From Streptomyces dengpaensis (GTDB lineage Bacteria; Actinomycetota; Actinomycetes; Streptomycetales; Streptomycetaceae): a stretch of 64,000 nucleotides of DNA. The notes under the pieces are model-generated. The model saw nothing but the letters and a program-made list of their open reading frames with translations, did no database searches and had not been told where the DNA came from. Below are positions 6,822-14,812 of this stretch, one piece after another. The position numbers were made by a program, and so were the translations under genes. The stretch is taken from the NCBI RefSeq assembly GCF_002946835.1, contig NZ_CP026652.1, positions 1,426,001-1,490,000 on the forward strand. The letters run 5' to 3'. Within the stretch, counting starts at the first letter, position 1. Every line of letters starts with the position of its first letter.

Positions 6822-9038
6822 ATGACAGAGCGCCAGAAAGACCGGCCGTGGCTCATGCGCACGTACGCCGGTCACTCCACGGCCGAGGCGTCGAACGAGC
6901 TGTACCGGCGCAACCTCGCCAAGGGCCAGACCGGCCTTTCGGTCGCGTTCGACCTGCCGACGCAGACCGGCTACGACCCCGACCACATCCTCGCCCGCGG
7001 CGAGGTCGGCCGGGTCGGGGTGCCGGTGTCCCATCTCGGTGACATGCGCCGTCTGTTCCAGGACATCCCCCTGGAGCAGATGAACACCTCGATGACCATC
7101 AACGCCACGGCCATGTGGCTGCTGGCGCTCTACCAGGTCGTCGCCGAGGAGCAGGGTGCGGACATCACCAAGCTCCAGGGGACGACCCAGAACGACATCG
7201 TGAAGGAGTACCTCTCGCGGGGGACGCACGTCTTCCCGCCGGGTCCCTCGCTCCGCCTGACGACGGACATGATCACCTACACGGTGAACCACATCCCGAA
7301 GTGGAACCCGATCAACATCTGCAGCTACCACCTGCAGGAGGCGGGCGCCACGCCGGTCCAGGAGATCGCGTACGCGATGTCCACCGCGATCGCCGTCCTG
7401 GACGCGGTGTTCGCGTCGGGCCAGATCGCCGAGGACCGCAAGGGTGACGTCGTCGCCCGTATCTCCTTCTTCGTGAACGCGGGCGTCCGCTTCATCGAGG
7501 AGATGTGCAAGATGCGGGCGTTCGGGCGGATCTGGGACAAGATCACGCGCGAGCGGTACGGCATCGAGGACCCCAAGCAGCGGCGCTTCCGGTACGGCGT
7601 CCAGGTCAACTCCCTCGGTCTGACCGAGGCGCAGCCGGAGAACAACGTCCAGCGGATCGTGCTCGAGATGCTGGCCGTGACGCTCTCGAAGGACGCACGC
7701 GCGCGTGCCGTGCAACTTCCCGCCTGGAACGAGGCGTTGGGCCTGCCCAGGCCCTGGGACCAGCAGTGGTCGCTGCGCATCCAGCAGGTGCTGGCGCACG
7801 AGAGCGATCTGCTGGAGTACGAGGACATCTTCGAGGGTTCGCATGTGATCGAGGCCAAGGTGTCGGCTCTCGTCGAGGAGTCGCTGGCCGAGATCGAGCG
7901 GATCCAGGAGATGGGCGGCGCGATGGCCGCCGTCGAGTCCGGCTACCTCAAGTCGCAGCTCGTCTCCTCGCACGCCGAGCGCCGGGGCCGTATCGAGTCC
8001 GGTCAGGAGAAGATCGTCGGTGTCAACATCTTCGAGTCGACCGAGCCGAACCCGCTCACGGCCGACTTGGACGCCGCGATCCACACGGTCGACCCGGCAG
8101 TCGAGGCCCGGGTAGTTCAGGCTCTGCGTGATTGGCGCCGCAATGCCGATAAAGTCGCCCTGTCCGACAACGCAGTTGAAGGACCTACCGCCGGGCAGGC
8201 GGAAGGTGACGCCTGTGGAGGCTTGTGTAAGACCGCGCCCTCTGGGGATCGGCAGAGGCCCGCGAAGCAGGAACCCATGGTGGTACCCAACCGCGGTACG
8301 GACCAGAATCGCCCGCCTTCGGACGAGCGAGGACGCCAACAGCCGCCCTTCAACCACTCGCGGCGGTGCAGGGCGTTGGGGCGGCTGAGAGACGCAGCCG
8401 CCACCGACGCCAACCTGATGGAAGCCACCTTGGAGTGCGCCCGCGCCGGTGTCACGACCGGCGAGTGGGCCGGGGTCCTGCGCGAGGTGTTCGGCGAGTT
8501 CCGCGCGCCGACCGGTGTCTCCTCCGCGCCCGTCGCGGTCACCGCCGAGGAGGGCACCGCGCTCGCGCTGGTGCGCCGCAAGGTGGATCTGACCGCGAAG
8601 GACCTCGGCGTCGGCAAGCTCCGCTTCCTGGTGGGCAAGCCGGGCCTGGACGGGCACTCCAACGGCGCCGAGCAGATCGCCGTGCGGGCCCGCGACGCCG
8701 GGTTCGAGGTGGTCTACCAGGGCATCCGGCTCACGCCCGAGCAGATCGTGGACGCGGCCGTCGCCGAGGACGTGCACGGTGTCGGCCTGTCCATCCTGTC
8801 CGGCTCGCACGCCCAGTTGGTGCCGGATGTGCTGGAGCGGCTGCGCGAGGCCGGAGCGGCCGACATTCCGGTGATCGCGGGCGGGATCATCCCGAACGCC
8901 GACGCCGAACAACTGCGGGCCGCGGGAGTGGCCGCGGTCTTCACCCCGAAGGACTTCGACATCACGGGAATCATCGGCCGTATCGTCGACGAGATCCGGA
9001 AAGCGAACAAGCTCGACCCCCTGGAGGTCCCCGCATGA
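6822..9038 (+). CDS. meaA: Ethylmalonyl-CoA mutase (B12-dependent) with an in-frame insertion
   Basis: 738 residues. The N-terminal mutase barrel is clear ('FDLPTQTGYDPDH', 'TINATAMWLLALYQ', 'EAGATPVQEIAYAMSTAI'), as is the C-terminal cobalamin-binding domain with D-x-H-x-x-G in 'GLDGHSNG', then 'LSILSGSH' and 'VIAGG'. The enzyme rearranges ethylmalonyl-CoA to methylsuccinyl-CoA using adenosylcobalamin. From memory the family is about 660-680 residues; this copy carries about 66 extra residues (about 441-506) in the linker between the two domains, described separately. The reading frame stays open through the insertion and both domains look intact, so the enzyme may still work. The stop codon overlaps the next ATG (ATGA). 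Confidence 0.93.
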   Translation: MTERQKDRPWLMRTYAGHSTAEASNELYRRNLAKGQTGLSVAFDLPTQTGYDPDHILARGEVGRVGVPVSHLGDMRRLFQDIPLEQMNTSMTINATAMWLLALYQVVAEEQGADITKLQGTTQNDIVKEYLSRGTHVFPPGPSLRLTTDMITYTVNHIPKWNPINICSYHLQEAGATPVQEIAYAMSTAIAVLDAVFASGQIAEDRKGDVVARISFFVNAGVRFIEEMCKMRAFGRIWDKITRERYGIEDPKQRRFRYGVQVNSLGLTEAQPENNVQRIVLEMLAVTLSKDARARAVQLPAWNEALGLPRPWDQQWSLRIQQVLAHESDLLEYEDIFEGSHVIEAKVSALVEESLAEIERIQEMGGAMAAVESGYLKSQLVSSHAERRGRIESGQEKIVGVNIFESTEPNPLTADLDAAIHTVDPAVEARVVQALRDWRRNADKVALSDNAVEGPTAGQAEGDACGGLCKTAPSGDRQRPAKQEPMVVPNRGTDQNRPPSDERGRQQPPFNHSRRCRALGRLRDAAATDANLMEATLECARAGVTTGEWAGVLREVFGEFRAPTGVSSAPVAVTAEEGTALALVRRKVDLTAKDLGVGKLRFLVGKPGLDGHSNGAEQIAVRARDAGFEVVYQGIRLTPEQIVDAAVAEDVHGVGLSILSGSHAQLVPDVLERLREAGAADIPVIAGGIIPNADAEQLRAAGVAAVFTPKDFDITGIIGRIVDEIRKANKLDPLEVPA
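8142..8340 (+). mobile_element. In-frame insertion resembling a tnpB 3' end / omega-RNA remnant
   Basis: About 199 bp within meaA with lower G+C and codon use unlike its flanks. Three stretches, in order, look like the conserved end of IS200/IS605-type tnpB elements: 8200-8232 (GACGCCTGTGGAGGCTTGTG, 'GDACGGLCKT' in frame), 8264-8276 (GAAGCAGGAACCC, 'AKQEP') and 8305-8340 (AGAATCGCCCGCCTTCGGAC then GAGCGAGGACGCCAAC), which recalls the usual right-end hairpin. After 8340 the sequence returns to normal mutase coding ('QPPFNH...DAAATDANLMEATL'). No tnpA or tnpB is present. The left boundary is approximate. Assignment rests on remembered consensus, not a search. Confidence 0.55.
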
Positions 9039-10057
9039 CCGCCCACCCGTCGCCCACCACCACCCTGCCTGACGGTCGCTCCGCGACCGGCTCCTCTGAT
9101 TCGATCAACCGTCTGCGTCCGCGTCGCTCCTGCCTCGCGGTTCCGGGCAGCAACCCCCGCTTCCTGGAGAAGGCCCAGGGCCTCCCCGCGGACCAGGTCT
9201 TCCTCGACCTCGAGGACGCGTGTGCCCCGCTCGCCAAGCCCGAGGCGCGGCACACCATCGTCAAGTTCCTCAACGAGGGCGACTGGACTGGCAAGACGCG
9301 GGTCGTGCGCGTCAACGACTGGACGACCGAGTGGACGTACCGCGATGTCGTGACGGTGGTCGAGGGCGCGGGCCAGAACCTCGACTGCATCATGCTGCCG
9401 AAGGTGCAGGACGCCCAGCAGATCGTGGCGCTCGACCTGTTGCTGACGCAGATCGAGAAGACGATGGGCTTCGAGGTCGGCAAGATCGGTATTGAGGCGC
9501 AGATCGAGAACGCGAAGGGTCTGGTCAATGTCGACGACATTGCCGCTGCCTCGCCGCGTGTAGAGACCATCATCTTCGGCCCGGCCGACTTCATGGCGTC
9601 GATCAACATGAAGTCGCTCGTCGTCGGCGAGCAGCCCCCGGGCTACCCGGCGGACGCGTACCACTACATCCTGATGCGCATCCTGATGGCCGCCCGTACG
9701 CACAACCTCCAGGCGATCGACGGCCCCTACCTCCAGATCCGCAACCAGGAGGGCTACCGCGAGGTCGCCCAGCGCGCCGCCGCCCTCGGCTTCGACGGCA
9801 AGTGGGTGCTGCACCCGGACCAGGTCGCCGCGGCCAACGAGATCTTCTCGCCCTCCCAGGAGGACTTCGACCACGCCGAGCTGATCCTGGACGCGTACGA
9901 GTACTACACGTCCGAGGCCGGCGGCAAGAAGGGCTCCGCGATGCTCGGCGACGAGATGATCGACGAGGCCAGCCGCAAGATGGCGCTGGTCATCTCGGGC
10001 AAGGGCCGGGCCGCCGGCATGCAGCGCACCAGCACGTTCGAAGCCCCGGAGGCCTGA
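9035..10057 (+). CDS. CitE-like HpcH/HpaI lyase, probable malyl-CoA / beta-methylmalyl-CoA lyase
   Basis: 340 residues from ATG 9035, which overlaps the mutase stop. The first 30 residues are disordered. The CitE/HpcH TIM barrel follows: 'RSCLAVPGSNPRFLEKA' binds CoA phosphates, 'VFLDLEDACAP' supplies an acidic metal ligand, and 'GIEAQIENAKGL' and 'IIFGPADFMAS' are conserved barrel strands. In the ethylmalonyl-CoA pathway this family cleaves beta-methylmalyl-CoA to glyoxylate and propionyl-CoA, and can also act on malyl-CoA. The operon position between mutase and hydratase supports that role. Substrate preference is inferred. Confidence 0.85.
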   Translation: MTAHPSPTTTLPDGRSATGSSDSINRLRPRRSCLAVPGSNPRFLEKAQGLPADQVFLDLEDACAPLAKPEARHTIVKFLNEGDWTGKTRVVRVNDWTTEWTYRDVVTVVEGAGQNLDCIMLPKVQDAQQIVALDLLLTQIEKTMGFEVGKIGIEAQIENAKGLVNVDDIAAASPRVETIIFGPADFMASINMKSLVVGEQPPGYPADAYHYILMRILMAARTHNLQAIDGPYLQIRNQEGYREVAQRAAALGFDGKWVLHPDQVAAANEIFSPSQEDFDHAELILDAYEYYTSEAGGKKGSAMLGDEMIDEASRKMALVISGKGRAAGMQRTSTFEAPEA

Positions 10058-10062
10058 GCACC

Positions 10063-10587
10063 ATGCAGTTCGGACGCACGTACGAAGAGTTCGAGGTCGG
10101 CGCGGTCTACAAGCACTGGCCCGGAAAGACGGTCACGGAGTACGACGACCACCTCTTCTGTCTCCTGACGATGAACCACCACCCGCTCCACATGGACGTC
10201 AACTACGCCGAGAACACGACGGACTTCGGCAAGAACGTCGTCGTCGGGAACTACATCTACTCGCTCCTGCTCGGCATGTCGGTCCCGGACGTCTCGGGCA
10301 AGGCGATCGCCAACCTGGAGATCGAGTCGCTGCGGCACGTGGCGCCGACCTTCCACGGCGACACGATCTACGGCGAGACGACGGTCCTCGACAAGACGCC
10401 CTCGAAGTCGAAGAACGACCGCGGGATCGTCTACGTCGAGACCAGGGGCTACAAGCAGGACGGCACGCTGGTCTGCGTGTTCCGCCGCAAGGTGATGGTC
10501 CCCACCGAGACGTACATCAAGGAGCGCGGCGGCGAGCAGCCCGGCCGCCCGGAACTGAACGCCCCTTCGGGAAAGACGGAGAAGTAG
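10063..10587 (+). CDS. MaoC family dehydratase, probable mesaconyl-CoA hydratase
   Basis: 174 residues, hot-dog fold. Start ATG 10063 with GGAGG at 10048-10052. The hydratase-2 motif region reads 'MNHHPLHMDVNYA': the His is kept, but the Asp of the usual D-x-N-P-x-H pattern is Asn. Single-domain MaoC proteins in ethylmalonyl-CoA operons hydrate mesaconyl-CoA to beta-methylmalyl-CoA, the substrate of the lyase encoded just upstream. It is five bases from the lyase gene and two from the next gene, so one operon. Confidence 0.82.
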   Translation: MQFGRTYEEFEVGAVYKHWPGKTVTEYDDHLFCLLTMNHHPLHMDVNYAENTTDFGKNVVVGNYIYSLLLGMSVPDVSGKAIANLEIESLRHVAPTFHGDTIYGETTVLDKTPSKSKNDRGIVYVETRGYKQDGTLVCVFRRKVMVPTETYIKERGGEQPGRPELNAPSGKTEK

Positions 10588-10589
10588 CC

Positions 10590-11795
10590 ATGGCGCGACT
10601 CGCCCAGACCGCCGGTCTGACCGACATCCAGCAGGAGATCCTCTCCACCGTCCGCGACTTCGTGGACAAGGAGATCATCCCGGTCGCGACCGAGCTGGAG
10701 CACCGCGACGAGTACCCGCAGCAGATCGTCGACGGGCTGAAGGAACTGGGCCTCTTCGGCCTGATGATTCCGGAGGAGTACGGGGGCCTGGGCGAGTCGC
10801 TCCTCACCTACGCGCTCTGCGTCGAGGAGATCGCCCGCGGCTGGATGTCGGTCTCCGGCATCATCAACACCCACTTCATCGTGGCGTACATGCTCAAGCA
10901 GCACGGCACGCAGGAACAGAAGGACTACTTCCTGCCGCGCATGGCGCTCGGCGAGGTGCGGGGCGCGTTCTCGATGTCGGAGCCGGGCCTTGGCTCGGAT
11001 GTGTCGGCGATCACGTCGAAGGCGGTCAAGGACGGCGACCAGTACGTCCTGAACGGTCAGAAGATGTGGCTGACGAACGGCGGCTCTTCGACTCTGGTGG
11101 CCGTTCTCGTCCGAAGCGACGAAGGACACCCCGAGGGGACCGCGCCCCACAAGTCGATGACGACCTTCCTGGTCGAGAAGGAGCCCGGCTTCGGAGAGGT
11201 CCGCCCCGGCCTCACCATCCCCGGGAAGATCGACAAGATGGGCTACAAGGGCGTCGACACGACCGAGCTCATCATGGACGGACTGCGCATTCCGGCCAAT
11301 CGGGTGCTGGGCGGGACCACCGGCCGGGGATTTTACCAAATGATGGACGGAGTCGAGGTCGGCCGCGTGAATGTAGCGGCCCGTGGCTGCGGCGTCGCCC
11401 AGCGTGCGTTCGAGCTGGGCGTCTCCTATGCCCAGCAACGTCACACTTTCGGCAAGCCGATCGCCCAGCACCAGGCCATCCAGTTCAAGCTTGCCGAGAT
11501 GGCTACCAAGGTCGAGGCCGCCCATGCCATGATGGTCAACGCTGCACGCAAAAAGGACTCCGGGGAGCGAAACGACCTCGAAGCGGGCATGGCGAAGTAC
11601 CTCGCCTCCGAATACTGCAAGGAGGTCGTGGAGGATGCCTTCCGGATCCACGGCGGCTACGGCTTCTCCAAGGAGTACGAGATCGAGCGCCTCTACCGCG
11701 AGGCTCCGATGCTGTTGATCGGAGAGGGGACCGCCGAAATCCAGAAAATGATCATCGGGCGCAGGTTGCTCGAAGAGTATCGACTCCAGGGCTAG
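10590..11795 (+). CDS. Acyl-CoA dehydrogenase, probable methylsuccinyl-CoA dehydrogenase
   Basis: 401 residues, full length for the family. FAD/substrate signatures are 'AFSMSEPGLGSDVSA' and 'MWLTNGGSS'; the C-terminal helix bundle has 'QRHTFGKPIAQHQAIQ' and 'IHGGYGFSKEYEIERLYRE'. The catalytic base is expected at Glu in 'LIGEGTAEIQ'. In this operon the likely reaction is oxidation of (2S)-methylsuccinyl-CoA to mesaconyl-CoA, feeding the adjacent MaoC hydratase. It is the last gene of the ccr operon; the next gene starts 170 bp on. Confidence 0.87.
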   Translation: MARLAQTAGLTDIQQEILSTVRDFVDKEIIPVATELEHRDEYPQQIVDGLKELGLFGLMIPEEYGGLGESLLTYALCVEEIARGWMSVSGIINTHFIVAYMLKQHGTQEQKDYFLPRMALGEVRGAFSMSEPGLGSDVSAITSKAVKDGDQYVLNGQKMWLTNGGSSTLVAVLVRSDEGHPEGTAPHKSMTTFLVEKEPGFGEVRPGLTIPGKIDKMGYKGVDTTELIMDGLRIPANRVLGGTTGRGFYQMMDGVEVGRVNVAARGCGVAQRAFELGVSYAQQRHTFGKPIAQHQAIQFKLAEMATKVEAAHAMMVNAARKKDSGERNDLEAGMAKYLASEYCKEVVEDAFRIHGGYGFSKEYEIERLYREAPMLLIGEGTAEIQKMIIGRRLLEEYRLQG

Positions 11796-11965
11796 ATGTC
11801 TGAGTTCGGGGTGTTTTCTTCGAGAAGAAGATCACACCCCGTCAGCACTCTTCGGCCGTCGACTCGGCAGCTTGGCTTGCCCAGTTGTGGCCCGCGACCG
11901 GTACGATCCCGGGAAAGCCGCCGTCCCCCGTTACAGCGCGGCATCATCCGCTACGAAGGTCATCC

Positions 11966-12613
11966 ATGCCCCACAGCCAAACCTCTGCACCTCGCGGCCG
12001 GGTCCGCCTCGCGCGCGGAGCATCGCCGTGGCTTTTCCCGACCGTTGCCACCGCAGCACTCAGCCTGGTCCGCGCGCGCCGCTCCGGCGCCGCCAAGGCC
12101 GTGGCCGTACCCGCCACCGCGCTCGCGGCAGGCATGCTGTGGTTCTTCCGCGACCCCGAGCGCGAGATCGCCCGGGGCCGGGTCATCTCGCCCGCCGACG
12201 GTGTGGTGCAGAGCATCATGCCGTGGAAGGACGGACGCACTCGCGTCGCGATCTTCATGAGCCCGTTGAACGTCCATGTCAACCGTGCGCCGCTTTCCGG
12301 CACGGTGACGTCGGTCGAGCACATCCCCGGTGGGTTCGTGCCGGCGTTCAACAAGGAGAGCGAGAACAACGAGCGGGTCGTCTGGCACTTCGACACCGAG
12401 CTCGGCGACATCGAGATGATCCAGATCGCCGGCGCGGTCGCCCGTCGCATCGTCCCGTACATCCCCCAGGGCACCAAGGTCGAGCAGGGCGAGCGGATCG
12501 GTCTGATCCGCTTCGGCTCGCGCGTCGACATCTACCTCCCCGAGGGTGTCGAGGTCGACGTGGAGGTCGGTCAGAAGACCGTGGCTGGGGTGACTCGAAT
12601 TGACCGTGATTGA
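11966..12613 (+). CDS. psd: Phosphatidylserine decarboxylase, short (archaeal-type) form
   Basis: 215 residues from ATG 11966. A hydrophobic N-terminal anchor (about 22-60) precedes the catalytic part: 'SPADGV' (Asp78), 'NVHVNR' (His104) and the self-cleavage site 'RFGSRVD', where Ser185 becomes the pyruvoyl group. The enzyme converts phosphatidylserine to phosphatidylethanolamine at the membrane. The gene overlaps the downstream phosphatidylserine synthase by 14 bases, so the two steps are translated together. Upstream in-frame GTG at 11885 adds a sequence without family similarity. Confidence 0.93.
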   Translation: MPHSQTSAPRGRVRLARGASPWLFPTVATAALSLVRARRSGAAKAVAVPATALAAGMLWFFRDPEREIARGRVISPADGVVQSIMPWKDGRTRVAIFMSPLNVHVNRAPLSGTVTSVEHIPGGFVPAFNKESENNERVVWHFDTELGDIEMIQIAGAVARRIVPYIPQGTKVEQGERIGLIRFGSRVDIYLPEGVEVDVEVGQKTVAGVTRIDRD

Positions 12614-13454
12614 TCCCGAGACACAGGCCGGCTGGGTACCCGAGGACGACGAGGCGGATGAAGAGGAGGAGATGCCCCTCTCTCTCCGCCTCTCGATAGC
12701 GGACACCCTCACCCTCGGCAACGCCACGTGCGGCTTCATGGCGGTGTACTTCACCACCACCGGCATTCTGATCCCGCACCTCACCGGCAGCCAGGAGACG
12801 GGCATGGCGCGGCACAGCGCCGCCACGGCCGTCATCCTCATGCTCTGCGCGGCGGTCTTCGACCTCTTCGACGGTCTGGTCGCCCGCAAGCTGCGCTCCT
12901 CCCCCATGGGCGCGGAGCTGGACAACCTGTCGGACCTGATCAGCTTCGGTCTGGCGCCGGCGTACTTCGTCCTCGTCTACGGCATGGTCGCGGACGACGC
13001 GCATCAGCGGGTGGCGGCGGTGGGGGCCATCGTGGTCCTGCTGGCCGTGGTGCTGAGACTGGCGCGCTTCTCCTGCGTCACGGTCAAGGACGGCACGTTC
13101 CAGGGCATGCCGTCGCCGTTCGGGGCGCTGACGGTGGTCTCCATCGTGCTGCTGGAGCTTCCCTTCCCGGCCACCCTGATGGCGATCCTCGGCACGGCCT
13201 GGCTGATGGTGAGCCGGGTCGAGTACCCCAAGCCGCGAGGGCGCCTCGCCGTGGCGATGCTCTCCTGGATCGTGCTCAGCATGGGGCTGCTGGCGGCGTG
13301 GGCCTTCGACGCCCCGAGCGGCATGCTGCTCCTGCAGACCGGTTGCGCGCTGCAGCTGGTCATGGGTGCGGTCATTCCCCTCTTCGCCACGGCCCGGAAG
13401 GTGAACAACTTCCGGGACAACCGTCGCGAGGCCCGCGCGGCGCAGCTGCCCTAA
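12600..13454 (+). CDS. pssA: CDP-diacylglycerol-serine O-phosphatidyltransferase
   Basis: 284 residues if the TTG at 12600 is used; the GTG at 12606 is the alternative. The CDP-alcohol transferase signature D-G-x2-A-R-x8-G-x3-D-x3-D is complete in 'FDGLVARKL' and 'GAELDNLSD'. Six or more hydrophobic segments follow or flank it. It makes phosphatidylserine from CDP-diacylglycerol and serine, the substrate of Psd encoded just upstream in the same operon. The N-terminus is acidic ('EDDEADEEEE'). Confidence 0.92.
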   Translation: MTVIDPETQAGWVPEDDEADEEEEMPLSLRLSIADTLTLGNATCGFMAVYFTTTGILIPHLTGSQETGMARHSAATAVILMLCAAVFDLFDGLVARKLRSSPMGAELDNLSDLISFGLAPAYFVLVYGMVADDAHQRVAAVGAIVVLLAVVLRLARFSCVTVKDGTFQGMPSPFGALTVVSIVLLELPFPATLMAILGTAWLMVSRVEYPKPRGRLAVAMLSWIVLSMGLLAAWAFDAPSGMLLLQTGCALQLVMGAVIPLFATARKVNNFRDNRREARAAQLP

Positions 13455-13471
13455 CGCCCGCCCTGTACGTC

Positions 13472-13511
13472 GTCGAAGGGCCCCGAACCATCTGGTTCGG
13501 GGCCCTTCGAC
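13472..13511. terminator. Strong bidirectional terminator between pssA and the liv operon
   Basis: Perfect 19-bp stem (GTCGAAGGGCCCCGAACCA and its complement) with a 2-base loop, lying between convergent pssA (+) and the livK-like gene (-). It can serve both strands. Confidence 0.88.
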
Positions 13512-13549
13512 ATCGGTCGAGGGACGTCACGCGGACGTCAGCGAGGGTG

Positions 13550-14812
13550 TCAGGCTCCGGGGGTGTAGCCCTCGGCGGCGGACGAGGCCGCGGCCTCGCG
13601 GACGACCTTCATGCCGCCCACAGCGTTCTTGTCCGGCTGCAGGATGACGCTCTGCTTGGAGGACGGCGCCTTCGGGTCGCTGAAGTCCTGGGTGATGCCG
13701 AAGCCCACGTCGAAGGCGTCGATGGTCAGCAGGGCCTTGTCGACGCCCTCACGTGTGAGGTCCTTGGCCTCACACGCCTTCTTCAGGGCCTCGCCGAACG
13801 CGGAGACCGCGGTCCAGCCGGCCACCACGCCGTTGTCCAGGGAGTCCTTGGGATAGGCGGCCTGGTAGTCCTCGACAAGCTTCTTCGCCTCCGGGGTGTC
13901 GGCCCCGATCGGCAGCGAGGGCGAGGCCACGTAGTAGTTCGCCGTCAGGGCGGGGCCCGCCTGGGTGGCGAGCAGCTGCGGGGAGAAGGCCGAGTTGTTG
14001 CCGATGATCGGCACATTGAACTTGCCGGCCGCCGCGACACCGACGAGTGAGGCGGCCTGACGCGGGCCCGCGCTGATCACGATCGCCTTGACCCCCGCCT
14101 GCTTCAGCGCGGCGACCTGGCCGGTCATGTCGTTGTCCGTCGGTTTGATCTTCTGCTCGACGACCGTGAGCCCCGACTGCTTCGCCATGTACGTCGATCC
14201 GGTCAGCGCGTTCTCGCCGTAGTCCCCCTCGAAGTACACATGGCCGATCTTGTCGCCCTTCTTGAGGCCCTTCTCCTGCATCAGGAAGTCGATCGCGTTG
14301 ATGGTCTCGATGTCGTACGTCGAGCCGATGACCCGGATGTACGGGCTGCCCAGCAGGGTGGCCGACCAGGCCTGCGGCAGGACGAGACCCTTGTCCTGGC
14401 CGTCGACGCGCTGTTTGACCGCGGCCACGAAGGGCGAGCCGATGAACTGCGTGAAGCCCAGGACCTTCGGCTCCAGCTCCGTGTACCCGGAGACGGCCTT
14501 CTGCGGGTCGTAGCCGTGGTCGCGCACCGTGAGCGCGAGCTTGTAGCCGCAGACGCCGCCCTGCGCGTTGGCCTGCTTCACGTAGAGCTGCTGGGCCTGG
14601 GTGACGCTCTTGCCGAGGGTCGCGTAGACGCCGGTCATGTCGGTGAGCACCCCGAGGTTGATCGTCTTGCCGGAGACCCCGTCGCCGGTCTTCACCCCGC
14701 CGGCCGCCTGCTTGTCGTCGTCGCCGTCCTTGGCCTTGGAACTGCAGCCGGCCAGCGCGAGCAGTACGGCAAGCGCCCCCGCGGCCAGCCTGGCCGTCTG
14801 TGTCGTCCTCAT
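13550..14812 (-). CDS. Branched-chain amino-acid-type ABC transporter, substrate-binding lipoprotein
   Basis: 420 residues. Lipoprotein signal with lipobox 'ALAGC' (Cys23). The mature part is a two-lobe periplasmic-binding protein of the LivK/Peripla_BP_6 class ('GKTINLGVLTDMTGVYATLG', 'GYTELEPKVLGFTQFIG'). Family ligands include branched-chain amino acids, amides and aromatic acids; the ligand is not readable. It is the last gene of a five-gene operon (livF-G-H-M-K order), its start overlapping the livM stop by four bases. Confidence 0.9.
   Translation of the reverse strand: MRTTQTARLAAGALAVLLALAGCSSKAKDGDDDKQAAGGVKTGDGVSGKTINLGVLTDMTGVYATLGKSVTQAQQLYVKQANAQGGVCGYKLALTVRDHGYDPQKAVSGYTELEPKVLGFTQFIGSPFVAAVKQRVDGQDKGLVLPQAWSATLLGSPYIRVIGSTYDIETINAIDFLMQEKGLKKGDKIGHVYFEGDYGENALTGSTYMAKQSGLTVVEQKIKPTDNDMTGQVAALKQAGVKAIVISAGPRQAASLVGVAAAGKFNVPIIGNNSAFSPQLLATQAGPALTANYYVASPSLPIGADTPEAKKLVEDYQAAYPKDSLDNGVVAGWTAVSAFGEALKKACEAKDLTREGVDKALLTIDAFDVGFGITQDFSDPKAPSSKQSVILQPDKNAVGGMKVVREAAASSAAEGYTPGA

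Noticed and set aside
5340..8912. Open frame of 1190 codons on the minus strand opposite ccr and meaA
   Set aside because: Shadow of two certain genes on the other strand; low-complexity Arg/Asp/Leu content.
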